Assembly: GCF_004332155.1 (NCBI RefSeq)
Contig: NZ_SJDV01000006.1
Location: forward strand, 62,001 to 126,000
From: Gramella sp. KN1008
GTDB taxonomy: Bacteria; Bacteroidota; Bacteroidia; Flavobacteriales; Flavobacteriaceae
Direction of reading: 5' to 3'
Length of the DNA: 64,000 bases
Under the pieces are notes generated by a model. That model made no database searches, was not told the origin of the DNA, and saw only the letters and a program-made list of their open reading frames with translations. Below are positions 1-5,992 of this stretch, one piece after another. The translations under genes and the position numbers were made by a program. How positions within the stretch are numbered: position 1 is the first letter of the stretch; every line of letters starts with the position of its first letter.

Positions 1-453
1 TAGCCATTGAGCTAAAGGATTGGTAAATAGCTTTTTCATTCGCTTATACCCATGATCACCAGGCCCGAGCCCATCGCCATGGCCTACCAGAAAGCTCTTT
101 CCGTTGAAATGAAATTCTTTGGGTTTACGATGAACCGGAATGTTCAGCTCTTTTTCAAAATAATCATCCATCCAAAGGTCGTGATTCCCAACAAAGAAAT
201 AAACAGGGATACCGCTATCCTTAATTTCTGCTAATTTCCCAAGTGTTCTTACAAAGCCTTTGGGAACTACGTGCTTATATTCGAACCAGAAATCGAAAAG
301 ATCACCAAGCAAAAATATAGCTGCTGCGTCTTGCCTAATTTCATCCAGCCACTTTACAAAGATAGTTTCTCGTTCCCGGCTTTCTTCCATTGTGGGAGCA
401 CCAAGATGATTATCGCTTGAAAAGTAAATTTTTTTGCCCTGGGGGATATTCAT
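1..453 (-). CDS. lpxH: UDP-2,3-diacylglucosamine diphosphatase family protein (partial)
   Basis: Partial gene: it starts with ATG at 453 and runs off the left edge, leaving the first 151 residues. Metallophosphoesterase motifs are clear in the translation: DNHLGAP near residue 14, GDLFDFWFEY near 50, GNHDLW near 90 and GHGDGLGPGDHGYK near 125. This combination is typical of LpxH-type enzymes, which hydrolyse UDP-2,3-diacylglucosamine to lipid X and UMP in lipid A synthesis at the inner face of the cytoplasmic membrane. The FWFEY stretch after the second metal motif is characteristic of the family. A related calcineurin-like phosphatase cannot be excluded because the C-terminal half lies outside the window. 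An upstream TATCTTTA on the minus strand at 472-479 may be its -7 element. Confidence 0.85.
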   Translation of the reverse strand, partial: MNIPQGKKIYFSSDNHLGAPTMEESRERETIFVKWLDEIRQDAAAIFLLGDLFDFWFEYKHVVPKGFVRTLGKLAEIKDSGIPVYFFVGNHDLWMDDYFEKELNIPVHRKPKEFHFNGKSFLVGHGDGLGPGDHGYKRMKKLFTNPLAQWL

Positions 454-721
454 AAAATATTTTGTTCGAGGTAAAGATATGAGATTTCTCAGAAAAAGCT
501 TTAAGCTATCAGCCATAAGCTAAAAGCTAAAGAAAAGCAGAACTCACAGGTTATTAAAACCTGTAAGGTTTCAACAGAATCTCTTTTTTGGAAATTTAAA
601 ACTTTCAGGGCTTCGGAATTATTTTATAAAAGAGGAGCGGAGTAAAGTTTTCCTTAAGGAATAATGAGATTTCTTCGCTTCGCTCGGAAGGACTTAAGGC
701 CTATCAATTATGGCTTAAAGC
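454..721. repeat. Non-coding gap with palindromic dispersed-repeat remnants
   Basis: No gene is visible between lpxH and queD. The stretch holds short palindromes near 545-570 (ACAGGTT paired with AACCTGT, and AAACCT-GTA-AGGTTT) and, near 665-695, a phrase containing CTTCGCTTCGCTCGGAA. Both resemble dispersed intergenic repeats I know from Bacteroidota genomes, but I cannot confirm genome copies from one window. Confidence 0.4.
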
Positions 722-1171
722 TTAATTATCACTAGCATACCATTCCGCAAAAGAAGTTTCGGTCTCCTGAAGTTTTAAAGAGTGCAGATTAATATGCGAA
801 GGCAGGTGTTTTTTGATCTTTTCGGCAAAGTCTATCACCATATTCTCACTGGTAGGCTGGTAATCCACCAGAATAATATGATGGCCACGATTTTTTAACT
901 CCTCAGCAAGCTCCAGGTGTGGGGTGTTTTTATTGAAGACCGTTGCATGATCAAACTTATCAACGATCTCATTCTTTACGATCTTTTTCAAGTCCCCAAA
1001 GTCTATCACCATCCCAAACTTCACATTCTCACTATCTGTGATGGGTTTTCCAATCACCGTTACACTGAGTTTATAACTGTGACCATGCACGTTCCTGCAT
1101 TTTCCGTCATAACCATATAGCGCATGTCCGGTTTCAAAAGTGAATTGTTTGGTGATCCTGATATTACTCAT
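722..1171 (-). CDS. queD: 6-carboxytetrahydropterin synthase QueD
   Basis: A 149-residue protein of the 6-pyruvoyl-tetrahydropterin synthase/QueD fold. Zinc-binding histidines are H16, H29 and H31. The motif CRNVHGH at 25-31 places a cysteine four residues before HGH, the arrangement of QueD enzymes that convert 7,8-dihydroneopterin triphosphate to 6-carboxytetrahydropterin in queuosine synthesis. PTSENM and LQETETSFAEW supply the usual substrate-binding glutamates near the C-terminus. Length fits the family. It starts at an ATG 17 nt downstream of a good -7 element and stands alone; no queC, queE or queF is in the window. A PTPS-III type enzyme with a role in folate synthesis is the alternative. 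Confidence 0.88.
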   Translation of the reverse strand: MSNIRITKQFTFETGHALYGYDGKCRNVHGHSYKLSVTVIGKPITDSENVKFGMVIDFGDLKKIVKNEIVDKFDHATVFNKNTPHLELAEELKNRGHHIILVDYQPTSENMVIDFAEKIKKHLPSHINLHSLKLQETETSFAEWYASDN

Positions 1172-1188
1172 TTCAACATATTTTGCTA

Positions 1189-1196
1189 CAAAGATA
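1189..1196 (-). promoter_or_regulatory. queD promoter -7 element
   Basis: TATCTTTG on the minus strand is a perfect match to the Bacteroidota -7 consensus TAnnTTTG, 17 nt upstream of the queD ATG. No TTTG is seen at the -33 position. Confidence 0.55.
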
Positions 1197-1246
1197 ACTG
1201 ATTTTTTTAGCCTGAATTTTTAACATTCACGATTTGATTTCTGGAG

Positions 1247-1254
1247 TATATTTG
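1247..1254 (+). promoter_or_regulatory. Promoter -7 element of the 2OG-Fe(II) oxygenase gene
   Basis: TATATTTG matches TAnnTTTG exactly and lies 16 nt before the ATG at 1271. The -33 region is weak. It is divergent from the queD element at 1189-1196, so the two genes share a 99-nt intergenic promoter region. Confidence 0.55.
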
Positions 1255-1270
1255 CGAAATTTTTATCGAT

Positions 1271-1924
1271 ATGATCCAGCAGGAGGTAGAGCTTTTTGAA
1301 CAACTCGATTTTACGGAGAATCCGCTTTATGAGCGAATAATATCAGATATTGTAGAGAAGAAATACAGTATCATTGATAATTTCTTCGAAGAGGCTGAAG
1401 TGAACATTTTACGGCAGAGTCTTCTTGAGAAATATGAGGAGGATAATTTTAAGAAGGCGGCAATAGGAAACCGTACCAATGAGATCATCGTAAAGTCTAT
1501 TCGCGGGGATTTTATTCTCTGGATTAACGAAGCTGACGCTGGGGAGGCAGAAAAGGTCTATTTTAATAAGATAAACTCATTGGTGAATTACCTGAATCGT
1601 ACCTGTTTTATGGGAATCCTCACCAAAGAATTCCATTATGCCCTTTATCCGGAAGGGACATTTTACAAGCGCCATCTGGATACTTTCCAGAATGACGGAC
1701 GAAGAAAGCTTTCCATGGTGTGTTACCTGAATGATGAGGACTGGAAGCCGGAAAATGGCGGGGAACTTACAATCTATACTCAGGATAATGGGAAAGAAGA
1801 TGAGATCAATATTTATCCTTATCCGGGAAGAGTGGTGATCTTTGAAAGTCAGGAGCTGGAGCATGAAGTTAAACCGGTTAAGGTACCACGACTGAGCATT
1901 ACTGGCTGGTTAAAAACCCGCTGA
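1271..1924 (+). CDS. 2-oxoglutarate-Fe(II) oxygenase, SM-20/prolyl hydroxylase-like
   Basis: A 217-residue soluble protein. The Fe(II) facial triad is readable: H135-x-D137 in KRHLDTF and H198 in LEHEV, followed by R207 in RLSITGW that should bind 2-oxoglutarate. The stretch SMVCYLNDEDW...ENGGEL between them is typical of the SM-20/EGL-9-like oxygenases. Family members hydroxylate protein side chains, often proline, using O2 and 2-oxoglutarate; the substrate here cannot be read from sequence. Its stop codon ends one base before the stop of a convergent 36-residue membrane peptide. The N-terminal 110 residues have no motif I recognise. Confidence 0.82.
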   Translation: MIQQEVELFEQLDFTENPLYERIISDIVEKKYSIIDNFFEEAEVNILRQSLLEKYEEDNFKKAAIGNRTNEIIVKSIRGDFILWINEADAGEAEKVYFNKINSLVNYLNRTCFMGILTKEFHYALYPEGTFYKRHLDTFQNDGRRKLSMVCYLNDEDWKPENGGELTIYTQDNGKEDEINIYPYPGRVVIFESQELEHEVKPVKVPRLSITGWLKTR

Positions 1925-2035
1925 TCACTTTCTGAATTTCTTATAAACAAAAACTCCAATAAGAATAAGTGCAAGGATGAGCCAGAAACCCATACCGCTT
2001 AAAAAACTAAAAAATTCCCAGGTTTCCTGATCCAT
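1925..2035 (-). CDS. 36-residue single-span membrane peptide
   Basis: An ORF too short for most gene finders. It encodes 36 residues beginning MDQETWEFFSF, with one hydrophobic span at about 17-30 (FWLILALILIGVFV) and a basic end YKKFRK, so it should sit in the inner membrane with the C-terminus in the cytoplasm. Its ATG overlaps the TGA of the upstream 60-residue gene by one base (TGATG), which indicates translational coupling. It is therefore the last gene of an operon after the enoyl-CoA hydratase and the 60-residue protein. Function is unknown; small hydrophobic peptides often act as membrane-complex subunits or regulators, but nothing here shows which. Confidence 0.55.
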   Translation of the reverse strand: MDQETWEFFSFLSGMGFWLILALILIGVFVYKKFRK

Positions 2036-2217
2036 CAGTTCTTGTTTTTTCGTTCATGTCTTACTCTCCACCTGTAGCGAGCATAATAGAACAGTGCCAG
2101 TAGCAATAAAATGGCGAGGAGGTACCAGAAATTCTCGGTGATGAATTCTCGTAAGGTCCATCCCCATTCCTGTATATCGGTTGGGTCTTTGTCTTTAGGG
2201 AGGTGTTCCTGTTGCAT
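2035..2217 (-). CDS. 60-residue membrane protein, unknown function
   Basis: A 60-residue protein starting MQQEHLPKDKDPTDIQEWGW, with a polar acidic N-terminal half, one transmembrane span at about 31-48 (NFWYLLAILLLLALFYYARY) and a strongly basic tail RWRVRHERKNKN. The start was chosen at 2217 rather than at an upstream in-frame codon because the longer version would run 77 nt into the enoyl-CoA hydratase gene, whereas 2217 lies just 4 nt after that gene's stop. Its TGA overlaps the ATG of the next peptide. No family is recognised. The architecture, with a single span and basic cytoplasmic tail, is shared by the coupled 36-residue peptide, so the two may associate. Confidence 0.6.
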   Translation of the reverse strand: MQQEHLPKDKDPTDIQEWGWTLREFITENFWYLLAILLLLALFYYARYRWRVRHERKNKN

Positions 2218-2221
2218 TGTT

Positions 2222-2989
2222 CTATTTTTTAAATTTAGCCAGGGCCTTCTTTGTAAAATCAGAGAGGACGAGTTCACCGGAAACCGCCGCCCTTTCATAT
2301 AATAGATGCTCCCAGTTGCCTGTATCTTTCCAGAGTATTTTTTTCATTTCTTCCAGTGCAGAGGGATTGTAGGAAGCCAATTTTGAAGTAAAGATCTCGA
2401 TTTCCTTATCCAGCTCTTTTACATTTTCAAAAACACGTGCATACAAACCTTTTTCCTTTGCCCAGTATGCATTCTTCCATTCATGTGCGGCCAGACTCAA
2501 TTCTGCAAGGGCATCAATTCCCATCTTCCTTTCAACGGCAGGGGCGATCACAAATGGCCCTATGCCTATGCTTAATTCAGAAAGTTTAATGGCTGCGGCA
2601 TCGGTTGCCATGGCATAGTCGCATGCGGCTACAAGTCCAACTCCTCCACCAACGGTCTTTCCATGCACCCGTCCCACGATTAGTTTTTTACAGGTTCGCA
2701 TTGCATTGATCACGTTGGCGAAACCTGAGAAGAACTTTCTTCCGCTCTCCAGGTCATCTATCTCAATGAGTTCATCAAAAGAGGCTCCCGCGCAAAAGGC
2801 TTTCTCTCCTTCAGATTTCAGGATAATGACATTTACATCTTCATCGTTTGAAAGTTTCCCTATCTCGGTCTCCAGTCTATCAAGTAGCTCTGAAGGAAAG
2901 GAATTGCTAGCAGGATGCCCGAATTCGATCGTGGCGATCTTATTTTCAATATTAGTATATAAACTTCCGTTCTCGCGGCTGGTGGTCAT
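2222..2989 (-). CDS. Enoyl-CoA hydratase/isomerase family protein (methylglutaconyl-CoA hydratase-like)
   Basis: A 255-residue crotonase-fold protein. The first oxyanion-hole segment is FCAGASFDEL near residue 65 and the second is VHGKTVGGGVGLVAACDYA near 108-126. SELSIGIGPFV near 138 carries the family's second catalytic glutamate. At the first catalytic glutamate position the sequence reads GGGVGL rather than GGGxEL, so one of the two glutamates of classical hydratases is absent; the same GGGVGL pattern occurs in LiuC-type methylglutaconyl-CoA hydratases of leucine breakdown. The specific substrate remains an inference. It starts 63 nt after the MATE gene's stop and is followed by two micro-membrane proteins, so the four may form one transcript. 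Confidence 0.75.
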   Translation of the reverse strand: MTTSRENGSLYTNIENKIATIEFGHPASNSFPSELLDRLETEIGKLSNDEDVNVIILKSEGEKAFCAGASFDELIEIDDLESGRKFFSGFANVINAMRTCKKLIVGRVHGKTVGGGVGLVAACDYAMATDAAAIKLSELSIGIGPFVIAPAVERKMGIDALAELSLAAHEWKNAYWAKEKGLYARVFENVKELDKEIEIFTSKLASYNPSALEEMKKILWKDTGNWEHLLYERAAVSGELVLSDFTKKALAKFKK

Positions 2990-3052
2990 AAAATTCCAGT
3001 TTTTACCAAAGTTAAGGATATTGCTTAAAAGCGGAAGCCTACTTAACAGAAT

Positions 3053-4381
3053 CTAAACTTCCTTATGCAGGTATTTTCTGCGGAAATAGACAACCAGGGT
3101 ACTACTCCTTATAAGCATCCAAACGAAGAAGGCGATCCAGATCCCGTAAAGTTTCAGTCCAAAATAGTCTGAAATTACCAGGGCCGGTGTAAAGCCCAGG
3201 AAGGTCGCAACAAGTAATACGTTTCTCAGATATTTTGCTTCCCCAAGGCCCTTAAAGATTCCATCGAACATAAAAGCGATGGCATTTACCGGCTGCATTA
3301 AAAGGACCATCCAGAAGACTGAAGAAAAGAGTGCAAGCACAGTAGCCTCTTTGTTGAACAATAGGCCAATTTGCTCATAAAATAATGTGCAAAGCCCCAT
3401 TAGTATCAGAGCTATCAAAACAGCATATTTGCTAATCTTCTTGCTAAGCTCCCACAGGTTCTTATAATCCCTGGCCCCAAGCAATTTTCCCCCAATCGCA
3501 TTTCCGGCATTTGCATAACCATCAATAAAGAAACTAAAGAATAACCAGATGTTCATCAGAATACTCTGGGCGGCGATGTAATTCTTGCCATAGTCGGTCG
3601 CGTAGGCATTTGCAAGATAAATGGCAAAATTGAGGGCGGCCGTGCGCACAAAGAGATTAGCGGCCATTAATAGCAGACCCTTCATCCTTGGATTGATATT
3701 AAAACTCAGTTTGAGATAAAAAGGAGTCTTTTTAAAGAAGAACCAGAAGGCCATTATAAGCATGGTGGCCTGCGCTGCAAGACTGGCATAGGCAGCTCCT
3801 TTTAGATGCATTGCAGGAATAATTCCGTCAACTCCATACACCAGCAGGTAATCAAGGGCCACATTCACCGCAGCACCGGTAAGACTGCATTTCATGGCCC
3901 ACAATGTATTCTGAAGCCCTCTGAATATTCCAAATATCGCAAAAGTCACCAGAGTTAGTGGGTATCCCAGGGCACGTATCTGGTAATAGTCCTCGGAATA
4001 TTGTAAAATCAGGCCTTCAGCATTATAGGCGCTGAAGATGGCCTTTGCAAAAAAGGCAGTAATCCCGTATATGGCCAGGCTAAACAGAAAGTTGAAAGCT
4101 ATGGCCTGCGGGATCAGTGTCTTTACTGCATGTAAACGGTTAGCACCTAGATGTTGAGAAACGATCGCTGAAATGGCTGTTTTGGTCTGGGCCACTATCC
4201 AGATGATTGCCGAAAGAAAGGAGCCCACGATCCCGGCCGCAGCCAAAGCTTCCACCGAATTTTCACCCACATTTCCAATCACCGCTATATCAGTTAGGGA
4301 GATGAGCGGTTCGGCAATCCCCGCAATAATGGCCGGAATAGCGATTTTGTTGATATTTCTAAAACTTACTGAATCTGCCAA
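3053..4381 (-). CDS. MATE family efflux transporter
   Basis: A 442-residue polytopic protein with about 12 hydrophobic spans, matching the length and pattern of MATE (NorM/DinF-type) antiporters that export cationic drugs or metabolites using Na+ or H+ gradients. Conserved early features are INKIAIPAIIAGIAEPLISLTD and GAAxNVALDYLLVYG in the middle of the protein, where the second six-helix bundle begins. The start is a TTG at 4381: there is no in-frame ATG nearby and a perfect -7 element lies about 20 nt upstream, so translation must use TTG or a close alternative. Substrate is unknown. The closest subgroup looks like DinF rather than NorM. Confidence 0.88.
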   Translation of the reverse strand: MADSVSFRNINKIAIPAIIAGIAEPLISLTDIAVIGNVGENSVEALAAAGIVGSFLSAIIWIVAQTKTAISAIVSQHLGANRLHAVKTLIPQAIAFNFLFSLAIYGITAFFAKAIFSAYNAEGLILQYSEDYYQIRALGYPLTLVTFAIFGIFRGLQNTLWAMKCSLTGAAVNVALDYLLVYGVDGIIPAMHLKGAAYASLAAQATMLIMAFWFFFKKTPFYLKLSFNINPRMKGLLLMAANLFVRTAALNFAIYLANAYATDYGKNYIAAQSILMNIWLFFSFFIDGYANAGNAIGGKLLGARDYKNLWELSKKISKYAVLIALILMGLCTLFYEQIGLLFNKEATVLALFSSVFWMVLLMQPVNAIAFMFDGIFKGLGEAKYLRNVLLVATFLGFTPALVISDYFGLKLYGIWIAFFVWMLIRSSTLVVYFRRKYLHKEV

Positions 4382-4400
4382 GTAACTGGTAAATGAAAAG

Positions 4401-4408
4401 CAAATATA
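4401..4408 (-). promoter_or_regulatory. MATE gene promoter -7 element
   Basis: TATATTTG on the minus strand, a perfect TAnnTTTG match 19 nt before the TTG start at 4381. Its position supports the TTG start by leaving no room for an upstream initiation codon. Confidence 0.5.
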
Positions 4409-4420
4409 GAAGCTAAGGTT

Positions 4421-4921
4421 TTAAATAAGCAACTCATAGCAGTAAAAAGGATGTTCGCTCTGCTTTGGAAAATATATATTCCCTAATCTCTGATATCCAC
4501 TTGCTTCGTAAAAGCGATGGTTCCTTTTATTCTGGCTAAAAGTGTCCAGTCGCACGGATTCAAAATCGTTTCGCCTGGCAAGATCCTCAGCGAAATCCAT
4601 CAATTTCCGGGCATATCCCTTTCCCCAAACCTCGGGATGCGTTGCCAGACGGTGGATGTAAATATTGTTGTTCGTCTTGCTAAGCCATTGAATGGGAATA
4701 TATTCCTCGTCCATTTCTTCAGTGATGACAATGATGCCTAAAATTCGTTCATTCTCTTCAAAGATATATAGCTCTTCCTTATCAATATCTGTCTTAAGTT
4801 TATCGAGCGAGGGATAATGCTCGTTCCACTGATATATTCCTTTCTCACACATGGCCCTTGCGCAGGCTTCGGTAAGAGATTTCACCTCTTCCAGTTGATG
4901 GATTACGGCCTTTTTGATCAT
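4421..4921 (-). CDS. GNAT family N-acetyltransferase
   Basis: A 166-residue acetyltransferase of the GNAT fold. The acetyl-CoA binding motif A is visible as IHRLATHPEVWGKGYARKLMDFAEDLA near residues 90-115 (V-x-x-x-x-GKG), followed by VRLDTFSQNKRNHRFYEASGYQRLG, the usual motif B. The start is taken at the ATG at 4921; a TTG five codons upstream is possible but has no supporting signal. The acetylated substrate cannot be deduced. It lies just upstream of, and divergent from, tRNA-Ala, with 23 nt between its start and the tRNA promoter. Confidence 0.82.
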   Translation of the reverse strand: MIKKAVIHQLEEVKSLTEACARAMCEKGIYQWNEHYPSLDKLKTDIDKEELYIFEENERILGIIVITEEMDEEYIPIQWLSKTNNNIYIHRLATHPEVWGKGYARKLMDFAEDLARRNDFESVRLDTFSQNKRNHRFYEASGYQRLGNIYFPKQSEHPFYCYELLI

Positions 4922-4943
4922 TATTTTTCTAAACAATAAAAGA

Positions 4944-4974
4944 TTTCCATATTTCAGAAAAATTATTACATTTG
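4944..4974 (+). promoter_or_regulatory. tRNA-Ala promoter
   Basis: TTTC at 4944-4947, a 19-nt spacer and TACATTTG at 4967-4974 match the Bacteroidota -33/-7 arrangement. The predicted start lies a few bases before the mature tRNA at 4984. Confidence 0.6.
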
Positions 4975-4983
4975 CTCCCAGTC

Positions 4984-5057
<74 letters not shown>

Positions 5058-5062
5058 CTAAA

Positions 5063-5088
5063 AAAACCACTGTTTTCGCAGTGGTTTT
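5063..5088. terminator. Bidirectional intrinsic terminator
   Basis: AAAACCACTG and CAGTGGTTTT form a 10-bp stem with a six-base loop TTTTCG, with T-rich flank on the plus side and A-rich flank on the other. It can end both the tRNA-Ala transcript and the minus-strand hydrolase gene ending at 5096. Confidence 0.9.
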
Positions 5089-5095
5089 TGTTTTT

Positions 5096-5992
5096 TTAAT
5101 CGTCGTCAGATTCTCCATATTCATCCCACAGAGCCTTGGAATCTGTCTTTAGAAAATCGATGCTTTTATTTATTATATGTTTGAATTCCTTTGGTAGTTC
5201 TTCACCATTCCAGGGATGCTTAGTTCCAAACACATGGTCGGCATTTTCTACTAAGAGCAGTTTGGGTGCCGGGCTCCACTCGAACAGGTTACCGGCTTCC
5301 CCAATGGAGACGCTTGTATCACTGCTTCCGTGAGCGATAAGATGAGGTATTTCAAGTTTTTTAGCGGCCTTTTTAATGCTAAGACGCTCTTTATTTTCCT
5401 TAAAATTCTTATAGAACTGGTAGTGATGAGGTAATTGCTGGCCTGTCCTGGTATTTACGATATACTGAACACCTTTCTTCTCCCATGCTTCGAGTTTCTT
5501 GCCTTTCGGAAAGCGGGAGCCAAAATCTGATACCGATGCAAAGGTGATAAGTTTATGGATTCTTTTATCTTCAGCAGCTTTAATAAGTGCAATCCCACCC
5601 CCTCTGGAATGCCCAATAAGATTTAGGTCGTTAGCATCTACCTGCTGGGAGAATTTAAAATTAGGTAACAGGAGCCAGTCGATAACCGACTGCAGATCAT
5701 CAAGTTCCTTTATATAGTTATTATCTCCAAAAGCTTCAATGTTCAAAAAATCTGTAAGATGATCCGGTCCGGTCCCGTTATGACTGAAATTGAATTTGAC
5801 AAAGAAAAAACCTTCTTCCGCAAATTTTTCGCCCATCGATTCCCATGCGCCCCAGTCTTTAAAACCTTTATAGCCATGACAGAATATTACAACGGGTTTA
5901 GCCTTACCATCGTCCTTGAAAATGAGATCGGTAACAATTGGTTTATCATGCTTGCCTTCTATGACAAGATTTGTTTCTTTAGAAATTTCCAT
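5096..5992 (-). CDS. Alpha/beta hydrolase (dienelactone hydrolase/FrsA-like)
   Basis: A 298-residue cytoplasmic alpha/beta hydrolase. The oxyanion-side motif is VIFCHGYKG near residue 35; the nucleophile elbow is GHSRGGG near 127 with serine as nucleophile; an acid in AHGSSDTSVS near 220 and a histidine in ENADHVFG near 251 complete the catalytic triad. The C-terminal tail is acidic. No signal peptide is present. Substrate is unknown; the family covers esterases, lipases and peptidases. Its ATG lies 14 nt inside the 3' end of the AddB-like gene, so it is translated from the same transcript, and it ends at a bidirectional terminator. Confidence 0.8.
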   Translation of the reverse strand: MEISKETNLVIEGKHDKPIVTDLIFKDDGKAKPVVIFCHGYKGFKDWGAWESMGEKFAEEGFFFVKFNFSHNGTGPDHLTDFLNIEAFGDNNYIKELDDLQSVIDWLLLPNFKFSQQVDANDLNLIGHSRGGGIALIKAAEDKRIHKLITFASVSDFGSRFPKGKKLEAWEKKGVQYIVNTRTGQQLPHHYQFYKNFKENKERLSIKKAAKKLEIPHLIAHGSSDTSVSIGEAGNLFEWSPAPKLLLVENADHVFGTKHPWNGEELPKEFKHIINKSIDFLKTDSKALWDEYGESDDD

